Below, in pieces: positions 8,907 to 16,745 of a stretch of DNA of 56,078 nt. Numbering within the stretch: position 1 is the stretch's first letter; each line of letters starts with the position of its first letter. The notes beneath the pieces were generated by a model. That model made no database searches and had not been told where the DNA came from. It was given only the letters and a program-made list of their open reading frames with translations. Both the position numbers and the translations under genes were made by a program. Source of the DNA: an uncultured Cryomorphaceae bacterium (lineage in GTDB: Bacteria > Bacteroidota > Bacteroidia > Flavobacteriales > Schleiferiaceae); NCBI GenBank assembly GCA_913009655.1, contig CAJVWI010000015.1:1-56078 (forward strand), written 5' to 3'.

Positions 8907-8942
8907 CTTTGCAAAACTAATAAATAAAAACAACAGGTTAAT

Positions 8943-9605
8943 ATGAAGAACTCAAGTCCTATGTGTAGATGTGGAAGAACATCGAATTCTCAAGGTTATT
9001 GTGATGGGTCACACGCTAAACCAGCAAAAGCAATAAATAGAATATATTCTGTTCTATTCATTTTGGTCTTTGGGTTCACGCTGCAAGGAGTTACTCCGTC
9101 GGAAAAAAAGATTCTAAATATTGAAAAAAGTAGTATTCAATGGAAAGGCAAAAGTTTCGTTAAAAGTAGTGAGAAAGGAAAACTTTCTTTTATATCTGGA
9201 GAGCTCATATTTGATAATAAAAAATTGAATGGAGGTAAATTTATTGTTGATATGGCAAGTTTAATTTCAACTGACCTTTCGGGTATGATGAAAACAAAAT
9301 TAGAGGGTCATTTGAAATCTGCAGATTTTTTTGACGTAAATAATCATCCAACATCAACTTTGAATTTTACAAAAGTGTTGAAGACAGGTAAGGGTTATCA
9401 GATATATGCGGACTTGACTATTAAAGGAATAACTGAATCAATTCTTTTTAATGCAACTGTTGCGGGTGATAATTTAAAGGCTGAATTAAAAGTTGATCGG
9501 ACTAAATTTAATGTCAAATATGGATCTGGTAGATTTTATGATGGGCTTGGAGACAACATGATTGATGACGAGTTTACATTGATAGTGAATTTGCAAATGT
9601 CATGA
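8943..9605 (+). CDS. CDGSH iron-sulfur motif fused to a membrane-anchored YceI domain
   Basis: This 220-residue protein has three parts. Residues 8-24 are a CDGSH-type motif (CRCGRTSNSQGYCDGSH) with the three Cys and one His that bind a 2Fe-2S cluster. The spacing between the second and third Cys is one residue longer than the usual eight. Residues ~34-50 are one hydrophobic segment. Residues ~58-220 are a YceI domain (SIQWKGKS..., GHLKSADFFDVNNHPTSTLNF, LTIKGIT, FNVKYGSG). YceI domains are lipocalin-like and bind isoprenoid lipids or quinones outside the cytoplasm. The CDGSH part cannot be a mis-assigned start, because no ATG lies between it and the membrane segment. It is divergent from an HxlR gene and has a strong terminator after it. 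Confidence 0.85.
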   Translation: MKNSSPMCRCGRTSNSQGYCDGSHAKPAKAINRIYSVLFILVFGFTLQGVTPSEKKILNIEKSSIQWKGKSFVKSSEKGKLSFISGELIFDNKKLNGGKFIVDMASLISTDLSGMMKTKLEGHLKSADFFDVNNHPTSTLNFTKVLKTGKGYQIYADLTIKGITESILFNATVAGDNLKAELKVDRTKFNVKYGSGRFYDGLGDNMIDDEFTLIVNLQMS

Positions 9606-9632
9606 CCTGTAAAGATTTTTTTTAAAATGATG

Positions 9633-9672
9633 ATTAAAGGAGTTGGCCTTGTCAGCAACTCCTTTAATTTTG
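9633..9672 (+). terminator. Intrinsic terminator after the CDGSH-YceI gene
   Basis: ATTAAAGGAGTTG and CAACTCCTTTAAT form a 13-bp perfect stem with a 10-base loop, followed by TTTTG. It starts 28 bases after the stop codon. Confidence 0.85.
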
Positions 9673-9749
9673 AATCTAAGAAATAATAAGTCCACCTATG
9701 ATCTGTTAGAAATAGATTAGGATTTAATCATATTCTAAATATTGAAAAA

Positions 9750-10481
9750 ATGAGCGACTCTTCTGTTTTACATAAAGCAAACACACGTGGAAGTCAAGAT
9801 CACGGATGGTTAAAGGTTAACCATACATTTAGTTTTGCTAATTATCATAATCCAAATAGGATGCATTTTGGCGTTATTAGAGTTTTAAACGATGACTCTA
9901 TTGCCGGGGGTAAGGGATTTGGAACCCACCCACATGATAACATGGAGATTATAACAATACCCTTGGAAGGAGCCTTGGCTCATAAAGATAATATGGGCAA
10001 TGGAACGATTATTAAAAAAGGAGATGTCCAAGTAATGAGTGCAGGGACAGGTATAACTCACAGTGAATTTAACTCAAATGACGACCACGCTGTGAAAGTA
10101 TTGCAAATTTGGCTTTTCCCAAATAAGAAGAATGTGACTCCTCGTTATGATCAACTTTCGTTGGAGGATATTGAGGTTAAAAATGAATTTTATCAGATTT
10201 TATCTCCTAATAAAAATGACCAGGGTGTATGGATTCATCAAAATTCATGGTTTAGTATGGCTGAATTTGACATCCATAAAGAAGTTAATTACAATCTAAA
10301 ATCAACCTCTAATGGTATATATGTTTTCATCATTGAAGGCCAAGCTCAAGTGGGAAAAGAGTTGTTAGAAAAGAGAGATGGATTCGGCATCTGGAATACT
10401 GAGAACATAAATATATCCGCATCTAAGGGCTCTAAAATCCTATTAATGGAAGTTCCGATGACATTAAGTAAGCTGGTTTAA
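9750..10481 (+). CDS. Pirin family protein (quercetin 2,3-dioxygenase-like)
   Basis: This 243-residue bicupin has the pirin metal site: His60, His62 (GTHPHDNMEIITIPLEG), His104 and Glu106 (GTGITHSEFN). Bacterial members such as YhhW can oxygenate quercetin in vitro, and their natural role is usually unknown, with stress or redox sensing suggested. The opening segment HGWLKVNHTFSFANY is typical of the family. The gene stands alone, with the preceding terminator and an 80-base gap on its far side. Confidence 0.9.
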   Translation: MSDSSVLHKANTRGSQDHGWLKVNHTFSFANYHNPNRMHFGVIRVLNDDSIAGGKGFGTHPHDNMEIITIPLEGALAHKDNMGNGTIIKKGDVQVMSAGTGITHSEFNSNDDHAVKVLQIWLFPNKKNVTPRYDQLSLEDIEVKNEFYQILSPNKNDQGVWIHQNSWFSMAEFDIHKEVNYNLKSTSNGIYVFIIEGQAQVGKELLEKRDGFGIWNTENINISASKGSKILLMEVPMTLSKLV

Positions 10482-10576
10482 AGGCATAATATAATACTGC
10501 TTTCCAAGCAATTGAATCTTTTTAGATATTCATATGATTTTATTTATATCCTGGCGGCGCTTTGTATCATTGTTAT

Positions 10577-11314
10577 ATGTTTGAGCCAAAAATAATTCAT
10601 GCTATCTCTGGACCCAGAAATATTAGTACCGCTTTGATGTACTCATTTGCCCAACGTCCTAATTGTGTTGTTATCGATGAGCCCTTTTATGCTTCATTTT
10701 TAAAAAAAACAGATTTAAATCATCCAGGTAGACAAGAGATATTAAATTGTTATCCAAATAGTTCAGTAGAATCCATAGATCGGATTCATCAATTTATTCG
10801 CTCATCGGGCAATAAAGAGATTTATTTAAAAAATATGGCTCAGCATATGTCAGGTGTTTCTTGGGAATGGGCTTTAAATGCAATTCATATTTTTTGGATA
10901 AGACATCCTAGAAAAGTAATACGTTCATTTTCTAAAGTTTTTCCTGATTTAACTCTCTCGGATATTGGTATTGTCGAGCAACTGAAGCAATGGAAAAGGA
11001 TTCAAAAGTTTCCAGGGAAAAAAGTTATTGTGGATAGTGATGAAATGCTCTCTGCTCCGAATAAGACTTTTCCAATTATTTGTGATGCTGTTGGGCTACC
11101 TTTTTATAAAGAAATGCTTGTGTGGCCAAGAGGCAAAAAAGAATATGATGGGACGTGGTGGCCTCATTGGTATTCAAATGTCCACAACACTTGTTCTTTT
11201 GGAGAAAGTTCCGAATTAGGTATGCCTTTAAAGGCTAAATATTTGAATGTTGAAATAAAGTCAATGCCATTCTATAATGAATTGTATAAGGATCGAATTA
11301 TTTTTAAATATTAA
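10577..11314 (+). CDS. Sulfotransferase-like protein
   Basis: This 245-residue P-loop-like protein has the two PAPS-contact regions of sulfotransferases: a 5'-phosphosulfate loop SGPRNISTALMYSF (about 11-24) and a 3'-phosphate motif IRHPRKVIRSF (about 108-118). The family transfers sulfate from PAPS to an acceptor, which is not known here. ATG 10577 is preferred to the in-frame TTG at 10562, which lies in the probable promoter (TATCATTG at 10565-10572). It is followed by a class IV aminotransferase gene, and these two modules occur fused in plant proteins annotated as BCAT-like. The nearby CysNDC operon would make its donor. Confidence 0.78.
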   Translation: MFEPKIIHAISGPRNISTALMYSFAQRPNCVVIDEPFYASFLKKTDLNHPGRQEILNCYPNSSVESIDRIHQFIRSSGNKEIYLKNMAQHMSGVSWEWALNAIHIFWIRHPRKVIRSFSKVFPDLTLSDIGIVEQLKQWKRIQKFPGKKVIVDSDEMLSAPNKTFPIICDAVGLPFYKEMLVWPRGKKEYDGTWWPHWYSNVHNTCSFGESSELGMPLKAKYLNVEIKSMPFYNELYKDRIIFKY

Positions 11315-11412
11315 GGAAAATATCTGCGGTCATCATATTTTTTTAATCAAATTCTTATCATAGGTTTTAGAGTTTTCTTTTCAATTACTTTTATCAAATA
11401 AAAGAAATTCAC

Positions 11413-12312
11413 ATGTTGCAGAAATATGATGACCGTAATGCTTCAATTAAAGTTTGGATTAAAGATAAATTAGTAGACCGAAAAGATGCCAAGGTCTCTG
11501 TTTTTGATTCAACTGTTCAAGGTGGAGATGCCGTTTGGGAAGGGATTCGAGTATATAAACAGGGAGTTTTTTGTCTAGATCTCCATATCGACAGAATGGA
11601 AGACTCAGCCAGAGCTATGGCTTTTTCAGATATTCCCTCTCGAGAATTTATTAAAAATGCAATTTTCGAAACTTTACGGGCTAATGGAATGATCGATGAT
11701 GTTCATATTCGATTAACTTTATCAAGAGGCGAGAAGTTGACATCAGGCATGGACCCTAGGCTCAATGCATTTGGATCTATATTAATTGTCTTGGCTGAAT
11801 GGAAACCTCCAGTTTATGATAATGACAAGGGAATAAAAATTATCACTTCTACAATTCGGAGAAATAGCCCAATGAATTTAGACTCTAAAATCCATCATAA
11901 TAACTTGATTAACAATATTCTTGCGAAGATTCAAGCAAACCATGCAGGCGCTGATGATGCTTTAATGCTTGACAATTACGGGTTTTTAGCAGAAATGAAT
12001 GGCACAAATATCTTTATTGTAAAAGATAAAGTTCTTTTGACACCTCATGCTGATGCCTGTCTTCACGGCATCACACGAGCATTGATTATTGAGACAGCAA
12101 AGAATTTAGATATTCAAGTTCAAGAAAGAAATATTAGTTTGACAGAATTATATTCGGCGGATGAAGCTTTTGGAACTGGATCTATGGGAGAATTAACTCC
12201 AATATATGAAGTTGATGGGCGCCGGCTATCAGACCGCAGAAAGAATAATATCACTTCAATATTATCGGATGCTTTTCATGAGCTTTCTTTAAATTATTGT
12301 ACTAAATTTTAA
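11413..12312 (+). CDS. Class IV PLP-dependent aminotransferase (BCAT/D-amino-acid type)
   Basis: This 299-residue enzyme has the fold-type IV pattern: Lys159 as the Schiff-base lysine in LDSKIHHNNLIN, Glu194 in FLAEMNGTNIFI, and the phosphate-contact region FGTGSMGELTPI near the C-terminus. The family includes branched-chain aminotransferase, D-amino-acid aminotransferase and aminodeoxychorismate lyase. The sequence does not decide among them, and the IlvE label would be a guess. It is 98 bases after the sulfotransferase-like gene and 2 bases before DoxX on the same strand, so an operon is likely. Confidence 0.85.
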   Translation: MLQKYDDRNASIKVWIKDKLVDRKDAKVSVFDSTVQGGDAVWEGIRVYKQGVFCLDLHIDRMEDSARAMAFSDIPSREFIKNAIFETLRANGMIDDVHIRLTLSRGEKLTSGMDPRLNAFGSILIVLAEWKPPVYDNDKGIKIITSTIRRNSPMNLDSKIHHNNLINNILAKIQANHAGADDALMLDNYGFLAEMNGTNIFIVKDKVLLTPHADACLHGITRALIIETAKNLDIQVQERNISLTELYSADEAFGTGSMGELTPIYEVDGRRLSDRRKNNITSILSDAFHELSLNYCTKF

Positions 12313-12314
12313 AT

Positions 12315-12749
12315 ATGAAAAAGCTATTGTTCCCTTTACCTATTCGGATAGGAAAATCCATTTTTCAAGAATCAATATATTTTTTATTTCGTTTTCATGT
12401 TGGCTATACAATGGCAATTGAAGCGGGCTTTGGAAAGATAAAAGACTTCCCCGTTTCTCAAAAATTTATTGAGAGTTTAACGAAAGCGGGATGGGTTTTC
12501 CCCGAATTTTTGGCAATTATTGCGGGATGGGGAGAGGTAATTGGTGGAGCGTTAATTGCTCTTGGGCTATTCGGAAGAATAGGCGGAATTACAGTTGCAA
12601 TTATAATGGCGGTCGCTGCCTTTATAAAACACGATACAATTTTTTTAATAGAAATGGATACGGCTCAGCTTTATCTTTTTTGTTCAGTTGTTATTTTAGC
12701 TTTTGGAAATGGAAGATTTTCCTTGGACTTTCTTTTCTCCAAGAAATAA
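12315..12749 (+). CDS. DoxX family membrane protein
   Basis: This 144-residue protein has about four hydrophobic segments. Features typical of DoxX are RFHVGYTMAIEAGFGKI at the first helix, the GWGEVIGGALIALGLFGRIGG segment and a C-terminal helix before RFSLDFLF. Members are integral membrane proteins linked to quinone-dependent or oxidative-stress functions, but usually uncharacterised. ATG 12315 begins 2 bases after the aminotransferase stop, which indicates translational coupling. Confidence 0.85.
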   Translation: MKKLLFPLPIRIGKSIFQESIYFLFRFHVGYTMAIEAGFGKIKDFPVSQKFIESLTKAGWVFPEFLAIIAGWGEVIGGALIALGLFGRIGGITVAIIMAVAAFIKHDTIFLIEMDTAQLYLFCSVVILAFGNGRFSLDFLFSKK

Positions 12750-12787
12750 AATATATTATTTCCTAAATAACAGTAGCTCATTCTTTT

Positions 12788-13801
12788 TTAAAGAAGAGTT
12801 TCCTCTTCACTAAGAATAGCGCGTCGAATTGAATCAATTTGACCTGTTAGTTTATTCAAATATTGATCTCTTTTTCCCATTGCCACTGGCCCGACGCGCA
12901 GGGATCTTTTTAAAAAATTATCCAACCAGTTTTTAGTCTGTTTATTGAAAGCTGAATTGCTAGTTTCAATAAAATTAAATGTGTTGAAGCTCAAAAAAGT
13001 ATGTGAATTATTTTGACTTCGTATGTGAACAGCATTATTCCCAACTGACAAATCACTTATGTACCAATTGAAATCTGCACCTGTCGGCTCTCCTGTAATT
13101 GGGTTTATTTTTTTTCCAGTATCAGATTGAATTCGCATAACCCTGAGTAATTCCTCTAGTTCGTTTAATACGTCTAATGCGTCCTTTTGTTCATTTATCA
13201 TGCCCGTTTCCCAGCAATACTGTAATTGTTTAAGAGTGGCAACATAACTGGAGTTTGTCCATATCTCCGTTGAGGGGATTGCTGAATAGCTACGCATGAT
13301 CTCCAAATCTCGTTTATGACTCTCCGTGGGTATTGTGTAATCATGATAACTTAAATTGGCCATTTCAGAGAGCCCCAAGATACTCTGACCCCAATAAAAA
13401 GATTTTAGCTTTAAAAGTGAAGGGTATTGATAAATATAAAATAGAGGGAAGTCCAAGGCGAAGTAATACATATGAGAATTGCTACCATGATTTTCAAATC
13501 GAAGCATTCTATCCATGATTCTATTTGTATGAGCTTCATAGTCATCAATTCCTGCAATTGGTATTCCAGCATCAAAATCTACGCGTTTTAGGGCATCTAT
13601 GCCCACACTATCCATTGAAAGGCCAAAATGATCAGCAAGTTTAAAAGACTCTTCATAGGTCAATGCTGTCTCTCCTCTTAGTCGGCGATATGTAGAATCA
13701 TTGCCAATTCCTAAAACCACACTTAAAGTTTCAACAGCATTAAGGTGCTCGGGAATTCTATCCTGAACTAATTTTAGGAATTCGATTTGCTTGCTAAACA
13801 T
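12788..13801 (-). CDS. Unknown protein with an N-terminal helix-turn-helix
   Basis: I do not recognise this 337-residue protein as a named family. Residues ~20-70 look like a small XRE-like helix-turn-helix (GIGNDSTYRRLRGETALTYE, then SFKLADHFGLS). The remaining ~260 residues are soluble, mixed alpha/beta, with no transmembrane segment and no catalytic motif I can see. The C-terminus is acidic (EEETLL). Proteins of this build, an HTH plus a long uncharacterised region, occur in Bacteroidota. The gene is monocistronic, convergent with DoxX, and precedes nothing on its own strand. A regulator role is inferred from the HTH only. Confidence 0.6.
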   Translation of the reverse strand: MFSKQIEFLKLVQDRIPEHLNAVETLSVVLGIGNDSTYRRLRGETALTYEESFKLADHFGLSMDSVGIDALKRVDFDAGIPIAGIDDYEAHTNRIMDRMLRFENHGSNSHMYYFALDFPLFYIYQYPSLLKLKSFYWGQSILGLSEMANLSYHDYTIPTESHKRDLEIMRSYSAIPSTEIWTNSSYVATLKQLQYCWETGMINEQKDALDVLNELEELLRVMRIQSDTGKKINPITGEPTGADFNWYISDLSVGNNAVHIRSQNNSHTFLSFNTFNFIETSNSAFNKQTKNWLDNFLKRSLRVGPVAMGKRDQYLNKLTGQIDSIRRAILSEEETLL

Positions 13802-13871
13802 TGAGTTATTTTAGAAAGGAGTTTGCTATTTAGAACGATTAAATATAATGATTATAAACTTATTATCTCTA

Positions 13872-13973
13872 TCACGTTGAAGATTCAATCAACTTAAGAA
13901 ATCTTGAATTACTGTTTTCATTCAAAATATTAGTGAATTCATTTTTTTCTCTAAAGCTCATGCTTTTCTTCAT
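13872..13973 (-). CDS. Possible 33-residue micro-ORF downstream of cysN
   Basis: ATG 13973 to TGA 13874-13872 encodes 33 residues, starting MKKSMSFREKNEFTN and ending LIESST. It begins 12 bases after the cysN stop, and an in-frame stop lies two codons upstream of its ATG. The K/E/N/S composition resembles real protein, but the length is within chance for this AT-rich DNA. I see nothing else in the 13802-13985 gap. Confidence 0.22.
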   Translation of the reverse strand: MKKSMSFREKNEFTNILNENSNSRFLKLIESST

Positions 13974-13985
13974 AAGTCAATATTT

Positions 13986-15224
13986 TCATGAGATCATACC
14001 TGCAGCAACTGTTGATCCAGTAACATTATCAATCAAAATAAAAGATCCAGTTATGCGATTCCTAGAATAAGAATCATAAACTATAACTTTTGTTGATTTT
14101 AAACTTATCTGAGCAATTTCATTTGAAGTCAATGGACCTTTAGAAGCTTTAAAATCTAAGGTGTGAACATTTAAAACACCCTTAATTTCGGTGATCATAG
14201 AATTACTTTCATTTGTTCCTTGCCTCAAGATATATTTTGATCCCAATCGTTGAGGCTCATTATCTAACCAACATATTGTTGCATCTAACTTTTTTTCAAT
14301 TGAGGGGTCATCACCAGTGCACAATACGTCTCCTCTACTTATATCAATATCATCTTTAAGTGATATAGAAACGCTATCTCCTGTTATGGCTTTTTCTATT
14401 GATAAGTCACCTCGGAGTATTTCTTTTACGATACTCGATTTCTTCGATGGGTAAATAGTAATCAAATCACCCAATGAAATCTGTCCAGAAGCAATCCTAC
14501 CGGAATAACCACGATAGTCATGGTATTCATTTGAATGCGGTCTTATTATGTTTTGAATAGGCATCCTAAATGAATTTGTTAATGCGGGGTTATCAATTTT
14601 TACTGTTTCTAAATGATTCAATAATGTGGGGCCGTTATACCAAGGCATATTTTTACTTGTGTCAACTATATTATCACCTAGAAGAGCGGATATGGGTATA
14701 AATTCAACGGATTTAAGATTGCAAGAGATTTTTACAGCTTCAAAATCTGATACTATTTGATCATAGTGTTTTTGATCAAAGTCGACTAAGTCCATCTTGT
14801 TGATGCAAACCATAACCGATGGGATTCCCAATAAGCCTGAGATAAAACTATGTCTTCGTGTTTGTTCAACAACCCCCTGTCGTGCGTCTATCAATATAAG
14901 ACCAGCATCTGCACTTGATGCTCCTGTAACCATATTGCGGGTATATTGAATATGACCGGGTGTATCGGCAATGATAAACTTTCGGGCAGGAGTTGAAAAG
15001 TATCTGTAGGCAACATCAATCGTAATTCCTTGCTCTCTTTCATCCTTGAGGCCGTCACTAAGAAGGCTAAAGTCAATTTTATCAAGTCCTTTTCGACGAC
15101 TAGTTCTTTCCACTGATTCCATTTGATCTATATATACACTCTTAGAATCATATAATAGGCGTCCAATAAGTGTAGATTTCCCATCATCAACGGAACCTGC
15201 AGTAGTAAATCTCAATAAATTCAT
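13986..15224 (-). CDS. cysN: Sulfate adenylyltransferase subunit 1 (GTPase)
   Basis: This 412-residue EF-Tu-like GTPase drives synthesis of adenosine 5'-phosphosulfate with CysD. Visible motifs are the P-loop AGSVDDGKSTL (9-19), DEREQGITID with the switch I region (61-70), DTPGH (87-91) and NKMD (142-145), followed by the beta-barrel domains. It lacks any fused APS-kinase domain, consistent with the separate cysC two genes upstream. It is the last gene of the operon permease-cysC-cysD-cysN, 22 bases after cysD. Confidence 0.95.
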   Translation of the reverse strand: MNLLRFTTAGSVDDGKSTLIGRLLYDSKSVYIDQMESVERTSRRKGLDKIDFSLLSDGLKDEREQGITIDVAYRYFSTPARKFIIADTPGHIQYTRNMVTGASSADAGLILIDARQGVVEQTRRHSFISGLLGIPSVMVCINKMDLVDFDQKHYDQIVSDFEAVKISCNLKSVEFIPISALLGDNIVDTSKNMPWYNGPTLLNHLETVKIDNPALTNSFRMPIQNIIRPHSNEYHDYRGYSGRIASGQISLGDLITIYPSKKSSIVKEILRGDLSIEKAITGDSVSISLKDDIDISRGDVLCTGDDPSIEKKLDATICWLDNEPQRLGSKYILRQGTNESNSMITEIKGVLNVHTLDFKASKGPLTSNEIAQISLKSTKVIVYDSYSRNRITGSFILIDNVTGSTVAAGMIS

Positions 15225-15246
15225 AGTTTAAATAGTAATCTTATTA

Positions 15247-16140
15247 TTAGAAATATCCTTCTTTTTTTCTGTCCTCCATTGAATTCTCGCTTCTCTTATC
15301 ATCTTCTCTATTTCCCCGCTCCGTCTGTCTAGAGGTCTCAATCTCATGAATAACATCATCTAATTCAGTAGCTTCAGATTCTATACCGCCGGTAATAGTT
15401 ATATCGCCAAGCGTTCTGAATCTAACCATTCTTTCTTGAGGCACTTCCGTGGGTTTAAGATTAATAAACGAACTAACAGGAAGCCATGAATCACTCCGCC
15501 AAATAACATTTCTTTTTCTAGCAAAATATAGCTCAGGCAATTCAATTTTCTCTCTTCGGATATAGTGCCAAATATCCATTTCAGTCCAATTTGAGATTGG
15601 AAATACTCTAAAATGTTCTCCTGGGAGTTTTTTTCCATTAAAAAGGTTCCATAGCTCTGGACGTTGGTTTTTAGGATCCCATTGTCCAAAATCATCACGG
15701 TGACTGAAGAAACGTTCTTTTGCCCTAGCTTTTTCCTCATCTCGTCTTGCTCCTCCCATGAGGCAGTCAAATTTATTTTTTTCTATGGTTTCAAGAAGTG
15801 TAATGGTTTGCAGTCTATTTCTATTGGCCATAGAACCAGATTCTTCTTGCGCACTTCCATTGTCAATAGACTCTTGAACTAACCCAACTACGAGTTGAGT
15901 TTTCATTTTTTTTACAAATTCATCACGGAATTGAATTGCTTCAGGAAAATTATGACCCGTGTCTACATGAACTAATGGAAAAGGTATGCTGGCTGGGAAA
16001 AATGCTTTTCTAGCCAAATGACTCATCACTATTGAATCTTTTCCTCCAGAAAAAAGAATTCCAGGGTTTTCAAACTGAGCATATACTTCTCGGATTATAA
16101 ACATTGCTTCCGATTCTAATTCGTCTAAATGATCATACAT
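15247..16140 (-). CDS. cysD: Sulfate adenylyltransferase subunit 2
   Basis: This 297-residue PP-loop ATP pyrophosphatase-type subunit adenylates sulfate to APS in complex with CysN. Diagnostic features are SGGKDS (31-36), HVDTGHNFPEA (58-68), GARRDEEKARAKER and the C-terminus ending RKKEGYF, which is typical of CysD. The length matches the family. Its start overlaps the end of cysC by 8 bases, and it is followed closely by cysN, so the three are translationally linked. Confidence 0.96.
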   Translation of the reverse strand: MYDHLDELESEAMFIIREVYAQFENPGILFSGGKDSIVMSHLARKAFFPASIPFPLVHVDTGHNFPEAIQFRDEFVKKMKTQLVVGLVQESIDNGSAQEESGSMANRNRLQTITLLETIEKNKFDCLMGGARRDEEKARAKERFFSHRDDFGQWDPKNQRPELWNLFNGKKLPGEHFRVFPISNWTEMDIWHYIRREKIELPELYFARKRNVIWRSDSWLPVSSFINLKPTEVPQERMVRFRTLGDITITGGIESEATELDDVIHEIETSRQTERGNREDDKRSENSMEDRKKEGYF

Positions 16141-16729
16141 GGTATTGAGATATAAAAGAAATAATTTTATTTGTACATGCTTTCAGGTCCATAGTGTTAG
16201 TCTCAACTTTTATTGTCGGATTTATTGGAGTTTCAAAAGGCGAAGAAATTCCAGTAAAATCTGAGATAATTCCCTGACGGGCCTTTGAATATAGACCCTT
16301 TACATCTCTTAACTCGCAGATGCTAAGGGGGCAATCAACAAATATTTCGATAAATCTGTTTTCTCCAATTATTTTTGAAGCTTTCAGGCGATCAGAACGG
16401 AATGGGCTCACAAAAGCTGACAAGACAATTAGTCCCGAATCAGCCATTAAGTTAGCAACATGAGCTACGCGCCTTATATTTTCTTTCCGGTCAATATTAC
16501 TGAATCCAAGATCACGATTAAGGCCATGCCTTAGATTGTCACCATCGAGAAGAAATGTATGTTTTTTGTTCTGATGCAATTGAGTTTCTATTGCATTTGC
16601 TAAAGTGCTCTTTCCGCTTCCGCTGAGTCCTGTAAACCATAACACCAGGCCTTTTTGATTAATCAGTTTTTCACGAGATGAAACATCAATCTCATATGCC
16701 TGCTTAACAACATTTGTAGGTGATTTCAT
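16133..16729 (-). CDS. cysC: Adenylyl-sulfate kinase
   Basis: This 198-residue kinase phosphorylates APS to 3'-phosphoadenylyl sulfate (PAPS). The P-loop GLSGSGKST is at 34-42. The APS-binding segment has DGDNLRHGLNRDLGFS followed by RKENIRR, and the catalytic region reads LSAFVSPFRSDR. All key residues appear intact. It overlaps cysD by 8 bases and lies 16 bases after the permease gene. Confidence 0.95.
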   Translation of the reverse strand: MKSPTNVVKQAYEIDVSSREKLINQKGLVLWFTGLSGSGKSTLANAIETQLHQNKKHTFLLDGDNLRHGLNRDLGFSNIDRKENIRRVAHVANLMADSGLIVLSAFVSPFRSDRLKASKIIGENRFIEIFVDCPLSICELRDVKGLYSKARQGIISDFTGISSPFETPINPTIKVETNTMDLKACTNKIISFISQYHV

Positions 16730-16745
16730 ATCAATTTAAATAAGA

